NCBI GenBank assembly: GCA_046540835.1
Contig: JBKHEL010000045.1
Span: forward strand, 1-20,754
Source: Coraliomargarita_B sp046540835
GTDB lineage: Bacteria > Verrucomicrobiota > Verrucomicrobiia > Opitutales > Coraliomargaritaceae
Direction of reading: 5' to 3'
DNA length: 20,754 bases
Below are positions 1 through 7,946 of the stretch, in pieces (within the stretch, counting starts at the first letter, position 1; each line of letters starts with the position of its first letter). The notes under the pieces are model-generated. The model made no database searches and was not told the DNA's origin. It was given only the letters and a program-made list of their open reading frames with translations. The translations under genes were made by a program, and so were the position numbers.

Positions 1-21
1 GGTATCGCTCACCGCGCCCGC

Positions 22-51
22 TTCCAAAATGACAAATGTGCGGTTTTGGAA
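22..51. repeat. 8-bp inverted repeat at window edge
   Basis: TTCCAAAA at 22-29 is perfectly complemented by TTTTGGAA at 44-51, with a 14-base loop. No T-rich tail follows, so it is not a clear terminator. It may close a transcription unit lying left of the window or be part of the nearby repeat region. The rest of 1-230 holds no gene that I can support. Confidence 0.3.
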
Positions 52-80
52 TACTAGAAATACAGCTCAGGGTTAATTAT

Positions 81-126
81 ATGGGTGTCCGTTAAATTCT
101 TAATATGGGTGTCTTTTGAATTTCTT
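81..126 (+). repeat. Tandem pair of short repeats, left of TA cassette
   Basis: ATGGGTGTC occurs at 81-89 and again at 105-113. Each copy is followed by an AT-rich stretch of the form TTNAATTCTT or TTGAATTTCTT. A related copy lies at 952-979, on the other side of the toxin-antitoxin genes. The repeats are imperfect. Their role is unknown; they could be recombination or insertion scars. Confidence 0.45.
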
Positions 127-196
127 CCTTTTAACCGCAAAATCGCCGCCTGGCGACAGGACAAGAAAGGCAGGAAAAAGCAGTGACAGCTTGCAA

Positions 197-212
197 AGTG
201 GGAAATCCCACT
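197..212. promoter_or_regulatory. 16-bp dyad, candidate TA operator
   Basis: AGTGGGA (197-203) and TCCCACT (206-212) form a perfect 7-2-7 palindrome. It ends 18 bases before the ATG of the antitoxin-like gene. Type II TA operons are usually autoregulated by the antitoxin, or the complex, binding a palindrome in this place. The assignment is inference from symmetry and position; no -10/-35 boxes are clear. Confidence 0.4.
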
Positions 213-230
213 CCATGCTTTGGAGGTATT

Positions 231-470
231 ATGGCAGTCGCAGTTAAAAAGAATTATGACGCGAAGCTCGACACCAAGCGGCGCGTCACCATCCGCAGCG
301 CACGGACCGAGTTTTACCACGTCACCGAATACGAGGACGGCACGGTGAAACTGGAGCCGCGCGTTTTAGTCTCTCCCGAAATGCTGGAGCAGATCGATGC
401 TGCGGTTAAGCGGCACAAGGCCGGGCGCAAGGGAACCAAGCTTGATTGGTCGAAGCTGCCCGAGGTTTAA
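231..470 (+). CDS. AbrB/MazE-like antitoxin (putative)
   Basis: A 79-residue protein. The start at 231 is chosen because GGAGGT (222-227) lies just upstream; an in-frame ATG at 183 has no such site. Residues about 9-20 (DAKLDTKRRVTIR) resemble the swapped-hairpin AbrB/MazE DNA-binding element, followed by a short beta-rich stretch with EDGTVKLEPRVL and a charged helical tail suited to toxin binding. The next gene begins 5 bases after the stop and has its own GAGGT inside this gene's 3' end, a typical antitoxin-first TA layout. A dyad just upstream is a candidate operator. The family assignment is by pattern only; the pairing with a RelE/ParE-like toxin is the strongest support. Confidence 0.6.
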   Translation: MAVAVKKNYDAKLDTKRRVTIRSARTEFYHVTEYEDGTVKLEPRVLVSPEMLEQIDAAVKRHKAGRKGTKLDWSKLPEV

Positions 471-475
471 GCCTT

Positions 476-874
476 ATGTTTACGATCTATTTTGACGGCG
501 AAGCCGAGACGCTGATCAACGGACTCGGGGAGAAAGCCATTGCCGGTGAACTGAACCGCGAGGAGAAAGACCTTTACCGGAAGATACGGAAAGCCCTACA
601 GCACTTGGAAGCGAACCCGAGGCATCCGGGGCTGAACTCGCATGAGATCGACGCGCTGACCGAGAAATACGGCGTGCGCATCTGGGAATCCTATCTCGAA
701 AACAGGAAAGCAGGGGCGCGGCGCATATTTTGGATCTACGGCCCGGAGACGAAGGAAATCACGATCGTCGGCATTGAGAACCACCCGGAGCCAGGGCATG
801 GTTTTGCTCGCGTCAAGCTCGGGGAAGGGGCTATACAGAAAACCATCGCAAAACAAAAGAAACCCAAGAAGTGA
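476..874 (+). CDS. RelE/ParE-superfamily toxin (putative)
   Basis: A 132-residue protein starting at ATG 476 with GAGGT at 462-466; an upstream in-frame start at 446 would overlap the antitoxin and lacks support. The C-terminal half has the RelE/ParE-fold signature: a strand with YLENRKAGARRIFWIYG followed by KEITIVGIENHPEPG and a basic lysine-rich tail. An N-terminal helical region (residues about 15-45) is longer than in minimal RelE toxins. In this superfamily such proteins are ribosome-dependent mRNA endonucleases or gyrase poisons; which applies here cannot be told. It is co-transcribed with the preceding antitoxin-like gene (5-base gap) and converges on the AsmA-like gene. Medium-high confidence that it is a TA toxin; low confidence on mechanism. 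Confidence 0.62.
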   Translation: MFTIYFDGEAETLINGLGEKAIAGELNREEKDLYRKIRKALQHLEANPRHPGLNSHEIDALTEKYGVRIWESYLENRKAGARRIFWIYGPETKEITIVGIENHPEPGHGFARVKLGEGAIQKTIAKQKKPKK

Positions 875-951
875 AGACCCTCAGATCCACCTGGTTCGCT
901 TGATCAGGATAGCGATGTGGGTTCCTATCGTCTTTACAGGAAGTCAGTTTG

Positions 952-979
952 AATTCTTGTGGGTGCCATTTAATTTCAC
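952..979 (+). repeat. Right-hand copy of TA-flanking repeat
   Basis: AATTCTT followed by GTGGGTGCCATTTAATTTC matches the block at 95-124 (AATTCTT, then ATGGGTGTCTTTTGAATTTC) with a few substitutions and a two-base length difference. The two copies bracket the TA genes in direct orientation. The 875-1003 spacer holds nothing else recognisable and no clear terminator. Confidence 0.4.
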
Positions 980-1003
980 TCATCCAACAAAGATAGGTGG
1001 CTC

Positions 1004-3712
1004 TTAAAGGTTCGCCGGATTCAGAAACTCGGGCAGCAGATTCCGGGGGTCGTAGATGGAGCGCCATTTCTGGTCTTGCAGGGTCCCGGTGAGTTCGAAT
1101 TCGAGGAGATTGGGGACCGGAGAGGCGACAAAGTCGGTGAGTTTTCGAAGTTGGGACCGTGGGTTACCGGCATTGCCGAAGAGATAGACGCTCACCCGCA
1201 TGTTCAGCGACTGGTCGAAGAGATTGAGCTCGCCGGGGGCCTCAATGCGGGTGCGAGGTCCATTGATCCGCAGGTCGTCGAAACGGACTTGCTCCTGGTT
1301 TAGGCTGAAGGAGCCTTGCATGTGCTCAAGCGCGAAGGTTGTGTAGCCAAGCTGTGTGCGCTCGAGTAATTTTGAGATCGGTCCGAAAAGCTGAATGGAA
1401 GCGAGCCGTTCATTCTGTAGTTCGAAATCGCCGTAGCCGGTCAATTCGGTGATTTGGTCGATCGGGCCTGCGGCGTGAAGCCTGAGGTCGAGCTGCCCGT
1501 CTTTTTTGGGGGCGTTTGCCGCTTCACTTTCCTTTGGTTGCTGGAGGACGTCCGCGAGCAGGTCATCAACGGCGGCTTGATCGGCGTCCTTGAGGTGTCC
1601 TTCAAAGCGAAGGGCCGGGGCTCCGCCCTTTGGGGTCGTGATATCCGCACGCGCCTCCACCGTGCCACCGGCCAATCCAATTTGCAGATCACGCAGTTGC
1701 GTGAGCTCATCGCGCCCAAAAAGCTCGAATGAGAGCCCGTCCAGAGCGATTTTCCTGAAGCGAAGGGGCTGGTCGCTCTGGGCACGAATATTCATGAAGC
1801 TCTTCCCTTCAAATTCCGGGTAGGCCTGGTTAAAGAGGGCACCGCGGATTTGTGCTTCGATGGGGGCAGAGCTCTCGAAGTCGTCGAGGAGGGTCGAGAC
1901 TTTTTGATCAAAAAGTTTACGGGCGTCATTTAAATCCAGCCGGGTGTCCAGATCGAGGCGCACCGATGCCGGCCCTCTGATTTCGTCGAGGCGCGAACTG
2001 AAGCGGATGGCCCCACGTGCCCAACCATCGGGTTGGCGAACATCCACCCTGAAGATTTCGGCATACGGGCCACGTCCGCGCACCCTCAAGCTGCCCTGAT
2101 CGATGTAAACTCCTTTATAGCTCACATTTTGGGCCTGCGCGTGACCGTAGAAGAGCTCGGCAGCTTTTTCTGCTGCATTCCCGTAAATGATGAAGTCGCC
2201 CAGCGAGTCTTGGGCCTGCTCGAAGTCGAAATCCTCGAAAATCGGTCCCCACCAGCGTGGTAGAATGGGGCTGTAGTCACTTGGCTTGACGGAGCCGTAG
2301 AGCCTCAGCCGGTAGTCCCGGCGGTGTTGATCGTAAGCGAGTCCTAGTTTTAGCCACTGTTCGCTCCGCTGGATAAATGTTTCGGGGAAATCGAATTGGC
2401 CATCCTGGTAGTGGCCCGCTGTTCGTATATGGTCAAAATGAATGCCTTCGATCGTGAGATCATTGATCTCGCTCCGAAGGGACGCTTGGATAAGCTTCAT
2501 CTTCGGGCCGAAATTAAGGTCGAGATCATAGTAGGGGGCAGAGGCTAAAGAGATGTTTGGTAATCGCCCGCCAAGCTTGTCGCCGACTAGTCCGAGTAAA
2601 TTCATGTTGCCCCTCGCCTGAAGGTTCGCGCTACGGTCTTTCAGGTTGGCTATCCCTTGAAACTGAACCGCGCCGCCCAATCCGCTCGTCGTGCCGTTGA
2701 ATGTCAGCTCGGGAAGATTTTGAAGGTTGAGCGTGACCTGGGGTTGCTTCAGGTCCACCCCCTCGACAGACAAAGAAGAGGCAATGAGTTCGAGGTCGGG
2801 CCAGTTCCCATCTTGCAAATTCTGCCATTGCTCCTGCTCGATCAGCGCCTGCAGGGATCGGCCTTTTATACGGAGGATATCCGAATCAATTTCGGCAATT
2901 TGAAGGAACAGGGAGGAATTATTTATCTGTCTGCCTTTGGCGTATTTGAGGCGAGTCTGCATAGAAAGGCCACGTGCCTGCACATCAGACCGGTTAAATT
3001 CCCGGCTGGTCAACCGGGCCTCAACGAGGAGCGCCCGGTCCGCTTTCCGTTCAATCAGGAAGGAGAGTGTCGGGCTTTTCAAGCCCTCGATACCGGAACT
3101 CTTTTCAAGGATTTGGTTTGCAGTTGTGAAGAACTGATGCGTGAGGCGATCCATATCCAGGGGCTCCTTTTCTTGAAGCGGTTGCGCGGGCATCCGTGCG
3201 GAGCCGCGAACCCGGACATCCCGATGCTTTGCCGCAAACGATTCCAAGGTAAACCCGATGCGGTTCAGGCTGGCCCTGGCGGAAATGCTTTCGAGGAGGG
3301 GCAGCCGCTGGCCGTTCGGCGAGTAAGTCGGCGGAAGGAAGAGCTCGCCTCCCGCGATCAATAAATTTCCGACTAGAGGGGTAGCTCTCTGATTCGGGGA
3401 AAAATCGATTTCCAGTCTTGCAGTTTCACATTCGAGGACGGGCTGATCAATCCGCTCCAGCCGTAAGATAGGGCCGTCGAAATAAATCGTCCCGTCTGGG
3501 TAGAGGCGATAGGTCTGAGCGCTCAACTCGAAGCCCTTCGGAAGCTTTTGCTGGACCAGGTCTTCGGTTAGACTCCTGGGCAGCGGGAAATATCCCAAAG
3601 TCAAAAAACACCCCAGAGTGAACGCCTGAATTAAAAATAAACCCAGTAAGAACGCATCCAGGCAAAACTCCAACAGCTTGGAGAAGCGGCGCATCCACAG
3701 ATATCCGGCCAT
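1004..3712 (-). CDS. AsmA-like large envelope protein
   Basis: About 902 residues from ATG 3712; a TTG two codons upstream (3718) is an alternative, and neither has a clear Shine-Dalgarno site. One N-terminal membrane segment (residues about 14-42) precedes a long beta-rich body, the pattern of AsmA/TamB/YhdP-type proteins that sit in the inner membrane and span the periplasm. The C-terminal 130 residues (repeated SxNxxxVRFDDLRINGP / LNLFDQSLNMRVSVYL pattern) match the AsmA C-terminal region. Family members are tied to lipid transport to, and integrity of, the outer membrane. It is the last gene of the five-gene minus-strand operon, 26 bases after the DUF4340 gene, suggesting an envelope role for the whole operon. 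High confidence for the superfamily, low for the exact function. Confidence 0.75.
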   Translation of the reverse strand: MAGYLWMRRFSKLLEFCLDAFLLGLFLIQAFTLGCFLTLGYFPLPRSLTEDLVQQKLPKGFELSAQTYRLYPDGTIYFDGPILRLERIDQPVLECETARLEIDFSPNQRATPLVGNLLIAGGELFLPPTYSPNGQRLPLLESISARASLNRIGFTLESFAAKHRDVRVRGSARMPAQPLQEKEPLDMDRLTHQFFTTANQILEKSSGIEGLKSPTLSFLIERKADRALLVEARLTSREFNRSDVQARGLSMQTRLKYAKGRQINNSSLFLQIAEIDSDILRIKGRSLQALIEQEQWQNLQDGNWPDLELIASSLSVEGVDLKQPQVTLNLQNLPELTFNGTTSGLGGAVQFQGIANLKDRSANLQARGNMNLLGLVGDKLGGRLPNISLASAPYYDLDLNFGPKMKLIQASLRSEINDLTIEGIHFDHIRTAGHYQDGQFDFPETFIQRSEQWLKLGLAYDQHRRDYRLRLYGSVKPSDYSPILPRWWGPIFEDFDFEQAQDSLGDFIIYGNAAEKAAELFYGHAQAQNVSYKGVYIDQGSLRVRGRGPYAEIFRVDVRQPDGWARGAIRFSSRLDEIRGPASVRLDLDTRLDLNDARKLFDQKVSTLLDDFESSAPIEAQIRGALFNQAYPEFEGKSFMNIRAQSDQPLRFRKIALDGLSFELFGRDELTQLRDLQIGLAGGTVEARADITTPKGGAPALRFEGHLKDADQAAVDDLLADVLQQPKESEAANAPKKDGQLDLRLHAAGPIDQITELTGYGDFELQNERLASIQLFGPISKLLERTQLGYTTFALEHMQGSFSLNQEQVRFDDLRINGPRTRIEAPGELNLFDQSLNMRVSVYLFGNAGNPRSQLRKLTDFVASPVPNLLEFELTGTLQDQKWRSIYDPRNLLPEFLNPANL

Positions 3713-3738
3713 TTTCAAATATCAGGATGTCGGGCCAG

Positions 3739-5694
3739 CTACTTTGAGGGCTCGGGCACCGGTTCGATCGGAGTCGGACTCTCCGGTTCGGACCCACGGG
3801 CTTCCGGCGGACGCTCCATCTCCTCGGTCAATGTGTAGAGTGTGTCGATGGTTGACTGTGTGAGTTCAAACATGGTTCCCCGGCTCGAAGAACCCCCGAT
3901 TTGTTTGGTCCCGGAGAGCCGCTCGGTGAAGTCATAGCTGATCTCGCTGATTTCATCGCGTTCGCTTCCGGGCAGCAGGAGAGTGGCTTCGAGTCGATAG
4001 CGCCAGGGGAGCTTGCGGTCTTCTTCCAGCGGGTAGCCTCCGGGGTCAAAATCATCCTTCAAGTATGCACTGACGGAAAATGAGCGTATGGTGGCGATTA
4101 GCTCCTCGATCGCTTCGCGCTTTTCTGCATCAAGCTCGTCCAGGGTGTCTGCCCATTCTCTTGACGATTCGTCGAGGGTATATTCAAACAGCGGATCACG
4201 CTTCGAGGTATCGATTAATCCAATACGTTGAACAGAAGCTGCTTCAGGCAGAGTTTCAAGGGTTCGGCTTCGATAGTGCAGAGCACTGAGAGGCAGGCTC
4301 ATAAGCGTGGGGCGGCGCTCGACTTCATAGATGAATTCAGCCTGATCGGTGCGCGCATAAAGCGCGTTGTTATCATCTTCCGGGTGTGCGAGTTCGAGCC
4401 TCATGGAAGCGTTATTTTCGAAAAAAAGGTCAACAACCCGGCGTGGCGCATTGAAGCCAAGACGTTCGAGATCGATGCCCCTGGGCGAGTCCACAGCAAA
4501 CTGGGTGGCCCGAAGGGCATCCAGGTCGTCGATCAATCGCTCAATGACGCCCGCATCTGCGCGGCGTGGCTGCAGCTCATTTTCATCAGCACTTTCCAAG
4601 ACCTGCCAACGTCCGTCTTCAATCTTTTGTAAGCGAATTTGGCGGCCGTTTTCAGAAATATGAATGGAGTCGAGCTCCTTCTCCCCGAAATCCATGAAGT
4701 TTCGCTCGCGCAAGGCTTCCTGAGCCTGAACCAATTCATCAAACGGTGCCGCCTGCACGGTGAAAATTGCGGGATTGGACTCGAGCTTTGCGTAGTAAAA
4801 AGTCGTTTTCTGTTCCCCTGTTTGTTCGCCACGCTCTTCGGAATTGCCGACAAGCAGGGTTTGCCGACGCTTGTTCCCGTGCAGGGTCACGCGCATGAAA
4901 GGGTTGTCCAGGCCGGAGATAGAGTCATTTATCGAGTCTGCGGGGATAAACCGTCCGACTTTTACGGCAGCGAGGTTATTGATCGCATTGGAGACCAATG
5001 CGGGATCGGCCTCGGCGGCAAGCGGTGCCTCAAAGCTCCATTTACCAGCCGTTTTTGCTAAGCGGACCTTTAAGTCACCCGTTCTGCCCACATCCAATGA
5101 GCGAATCTGCAGGCTCAATTCCGCAACTTCGAAGACCGGGATTTCAAATAGCTCGCGCTTGCGCAGCTCATCCAGATCGAGGAGAAGTCCATCGATCACT
5201 TGGCGATTGATCACATAAATACGCTCCTGGTCCGGCCCCAGTAGGTAAACGTTGTTTCCAATGTCCGTAAGCGTCCCGATGCTTATGGAGATGGATCGGC
5301 CTCCTTCGGAGAGTGTTAGCTTCAACGTCGGGTCTGCGAGCCCGTAATCTTCGAGCGTTTGTCCTGTGTTGGTTAATTCGGCAATCGGGAACGAAACCTC
5401 TTCCTCTATAAATTGGAGCTGGTTCAGGATGCGGTTGACCGCAAAATAATTGGCGGGCCAGCGCATCGGCGCTTCCAGTTCCCAGGTGTTCCCCTCGCGC
5501 ACAAGGACGCGTGGCGTGTCCAGACTGCGTCCGCTCAGCTCAATGCGCTCGGCCTCTGTCAGTTCGCGGCCGAGCTGGTTGGCCAGTCCGCTTCTTTTAG
5601 CCTCACTGCGGCTGTTCTGCTGACCGAGGTAAGCAATCAAACCAAAGGCGATCAGGTTTAGGGCGAGCAGGAAGATCGTGAATTTAAAGCGCAT
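3739..5694 (-). CDS. DUF4340 domain-containing protein
   Basis: A 651-residue protein with one N-terminal membrane anchor (residues about 5-25) and a large extracytoplasmic part. The pattern ELSGRSLDTPRVLVREGNTW, then PANYFAVNRILNQLQ, then GLADPTLKLTL and SISIGTLTDIGNNVYLL is typical of DUF4340, and a second similar unit follows (residues about 340-490: IHISENGRQIRLQKIEDGRW, DDLDALRATQF, YARTDQAEFIYEV). It ends in a Pro/Glu-rich tail. The start is 7 bases after the stop of the GldG-like gene, with GGTGAG overlapping that stop. DUF4340 genes habitually follow GldG-type ABC auxiliary genes. The biochemical role is unknown; it is presumably an accessory protein on the outer face of the transporter. 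Confidence 0.85.
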   Translation of the reverse strand: MRFKFTIFLLALNLIAFGLIAYLGQQNSRSEAKRSGLANQLGRELTEAERIELSGRSLDTPRVLVREGNTWELEAPMRWPANYFAVNRILNQLQFIEEEVSFPIAELTNTGQTLEDYGLADPTLKLTLSEGGRSISISIGTLTDIGNNVYLLGPDQERIYVINRQVIDGLLLDLDELRKRELFEIPVFEVAELSLQIRSLDVGRTGDLKVRLAKTAGKWSFEAPLAAEADPALVSNAINNLAAVKVGRFIPADSINDSISGLDNPFMRVTLHGNKRRQTLLVGNSEERGEQTGEQKTTFYYAKLESNPAIFTVQAAPFDELVQAQEALRERNFMDFGEKELDSIHISENGRQIRLQKIEDGRWQVLESADENELQPRRADAGVIERLIDDLDALRATQFAVDSPRGIDLERLGFNAPRRVVDLFFENNASMRLELAHPEDDNNALYARTDQAEFIYEVERRPTLMSLPLSALHYRSRTLETLPEAASVQRIGLIDTSKRDPLFEYTLDESSREWADTLDELDAEKREAIEELIATIRSFSVSAYLKDDFDPGGYPLEEDRKLPWRYRLEATLLLPGSERDEISEISYDFTERLSGTKQIGGSSSRGTMFELTQSTIDTLYTLTEEMERPPEARGSEPESPTPIEPVPEPSK

Positions 5695-5700
5695 GATGAC

Positions 5701-7185
5701 TCACCGGCGGCGAATGAAGAAAACGAGAAATCCCAGGAATGCGACGCCCGCAGGGACGCAGCCATAGTAAATGAGCAGTCGGTTCAAGTCACTCTGGCTC
5801 ATCACGACCTGATAACTTTCCAAGGGACGGGTGGCAATGTTGAGGAGGTTGTTTTTCGTGAGAGCCCAATTGATCGAGTTAAAGAAAAGGGTGCGGTTGC
5901 CAAAGGCACGCAAGCGGTTGTTGGCGATGAAATCCGAGTTGCCGAAGACGATCATGCGTCCGCCGGGAATATGAATTCCCAGTTCCGTGCCGGCGCTGCG
6001 GGTGGAAAGAGCGGCAATACTGATCGGCCCGGGCAGATCGCGTCCCTCGTCAAACACGATGGGGTCCTGATTGCGGTAGTCGCGTTCGCCCCAGCTCTGT
6101 TCGGAGCTGCCGATGAACTGCATCACGCGAAGCTGCTCGTTCTCAAGTGATGCGGGGTCGGTGCGGACAGGCCGGGGCTGGCCGAAAAGCGCGGTGATTT
6201 GGTAGTCCACCAGAAGTTGAGTGATCGGGTGTTCGGCGAAGCGGCGGATGACAAGGTCTCCGCCCTGGGACTGAAAATCCGGACCCGGGTCAACAACGAC
6301 CCGATCATCGACGAGAATACCCCAATCGTAAAACAGGTCGTCCATTCCATGTCGCCGACCGGGGTCGAGCGTGGCAATGATGCGGCCATTGCGCTCTGTC
6401 ATGTAGCGCCGCAGTGCCTCGACTTCCTCCGGGAGCAGGCTCGCCTGTGGGGAGGGGATGATCACCAGATCAGCGTCCTCCGGCACCTGCCGCTCGATCC
6501 CCAAGTCCAGCGTTGCCAGCGAGTATCCACGCTCGCGCAAAAAGTTTTCCAACTGGGATAGACCTCGGACGGGGTCGACATCGTCGAGTCGCATCTCCCC
6601 GTGGCCCACCAGGAAATAAATCTGATCCCTCTCCATCGAAGCGACGTCGATGATCGCCGAGGTGATTGCTTTTTCCCCGCGAAATCCACTGACCTCCCCA
6701 TCGCCGACTTCAAAGAGATCGGCTTGGCGGATTTCCCGGCTTCGTCCATCTGAAGCAACTAGAATGATGTTTTCCTGCGTGAGCTGATAGCTGTTCGACA
6801 GCTCTTGAGCACGTTTGCGCTGGCGGTAGATGTCGACAAACTCAACATGGATGAGGTCGCGCCCATTTTGCCGTCCGGCTGCCTCGTATTCGCGAAGCAG
6901 CTTGCGCAGATGGCTGTGGATTTGCATCAACTCTGGAATTTCCGGGTCTTCGGGGATCGTTACGATGATCTCGACGGGGGTTTCAAGCCCGCGGATGTAG
7001 GCCTTCGATTCGGGAGCCAGCGTGTAGCTGCCCGTCTCTGTCAGGTCGACCCGCCCAAAGTATTTCGATGCGAGAAAATTGACCGCGAGCAGAAGGCTCA
7101 AACCGAGCAGGATCTGAAGCGCACGGTTGCCCGCCCGAAACCGGCGGGCAAATCGAAATTCGTTGAAGCGATTGGGTTCTTTCAT
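5701..7185 (-). CDS. GldG-like ABC transporter auxiliary protein
   Basis: A 494-residue protein with an N-terminal membrane segment (about 24-42), a large soluble domain and a C-terminal membrane segment (about 473-490) ending in basic residues. The middle matches the ABC-type transport auxiliary/GldG family: VDLTETGSYTLAPESKAYI near the anchor, YFLVGHGEMRLDD, LVIIPSPQASLLPEEVEAL, RIIATLDPG. In Bacteroidetes GldG works with GldA (ATPase) and GldF (permease) in gliding. Homologues are widespread in non-gliding bacteria, so the name shows architecture and not motility. Its ATG overlaps the stop of the permease gene (ATGA), so the two are translationally coupled. Confidence 0.85.
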   Translation of the reverse strand: MKEPNRFNEFRFARRFRAGNRALQILLGLSLLLAVNFLASKYFGRVDLTETGSYTLAPESKAYIRGLETPVEIIVTIPEDPEIPELMQIHSHLRKLLREYEAAGRQNGRDLIHVEFVDIYRQRKRAQELSNSYQLTQENIILVASDGRSREIRQADLFEVGDGEVSGFRGEKAITSAIIDVASMERDQIYFLVGHGEMRLDDVDPVRGLSQLENFLRERGYSLATLDLGIERQVPEDADLVIIPSPQASLLPEEVEALRRYMTERNGRIIATLDPGRRHGMDDLFYDWGILVDDRVVVDPGPDFQSQGGDLVIRRFAEHPITQLLVDYQITALFGQPRPVRTDPASLENEQLRVMQFIGSSEQSWGERDYRNQDPIVFDEGRDLPGPISIAALSTRSAGTELGIHIPGGRMIVFGNSDFIANNRLRAFGNRTLFFNSINWALTKNNLLNIATRPLESYQVVMSQSDLNRLLIYYGCVPAGVAFLGFLVFFIRRR

Positions 7186-7946
7186 GCTTTGGCTTCAATG
7201 ACCAGGGTGGAAAGACCGAGTAGAAGGGCAGTTGTGCTGGTATAATAAAAGAAAGGCCGCGTATCAATGATGCCCCTTGAAAAATCATCCAGATGCTGGA
7301 AAATCTGCAGGTAGCCGATGGCCCCTTCCATCCAGCCAGCAAGATCGACGGTCTGGGAGCTCACATTATTGAGCTGCTGGCCTCCGACGATAACCAGGAA
7401 AAGGCTCGTGAAGCTCAGCATCCCGGCGACCAACTGGCTGCGCGTCAAACTACTGGCAAAAATTCCGATGGCGATGAAAAGCAAGCCACTGACCGCAAGA
7501 AACAAAAAACCGCCGGACAGAGACGCGACATCAAGGAGACCACCATCAAGTGCCGCATTGGGGTCTAGTTTTTGCGTAATTATAGGGAAACTCAATGTGA
7601 TCGCCCAAAGGATCATGTAGAAAAAGTAGGCACCGGTAAATTTACTGAAAACCACGGCAATGCGCGACGTCGGGGTGGTCATCAGCGTATCCAGCGTGCC
7701 CACGCTGCGCTCGCCCGCGATGCTTCGCATGGTCAGCAGCGGCACGACAAAAAAGACCGGAATCCAAAACAAGCTGAAAAATTGAACCGTCGGCAGATCG
7801 TCCGAGGGAGTGTTGACGATACTCCGGAGAATCGCCCAATAAAGAAACCCCATGAGGCAAAAGAAAAGGAAGGCCGCAACGTAGGTGGATGGGCTGATGA
7901 GCAACATTTTAAGCTCATGTTTGAGAAGTATAAAGAAATGTCTCAT
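7182..7946 (-). CDS. ABC-2 type permease (GldF-like)
   Basis: A 254-residue integral membrane protein. The start at 7946 is chosen because its ATG overlaps the stop of the ATPase gene (ATGA) and gives the family N-terminus MRHFFILLKHELKMLLISP; an upstream in-frame start (8024) would add 26 atypical residues. Six hydrophobic segments are visible. The motif RSIAGERSVGTLDTLMTTP after the second segment is characteristic of ABC-2/NatB/GldF permeases, being the cytoplasmic coupling helix that contacts the ATPase. Together with the ATPase and the GldG-like protein it forms a putative exporter. The substrate is unknown. Confidence 0.88.
   Translation of the reverse strand: MRHFFILLKHELKMLLISPSTYVAAFLFFCLMGFLYWAILRSIVNTPSDDLPTVQFFSLFWIPVFFVVPLLTMRSIAGERSVGTLDTLMTTPTSRIAVVFSKFTGAYFFYMILWAITLSFPIITQKLDPNAALDGGLLDVASLSGGFLFLAVSGLLFIAIGIFASSLTRSQLVAGMLSFTSLFLVIVGGQQLNNVSSQTVDLAGWMEGAIGYLQIFQHLDDFSRGIIDTRPFFYYTSTTALLLGLSTLVIEAKA

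Noticed and set aside
2657..3364. Plus-strand open frame of 235 codons inside the AsmA-like gene
   Set aside because: No recognisable motifs and no ribosome-binding site; lies fully antisense to a long gene with family features.
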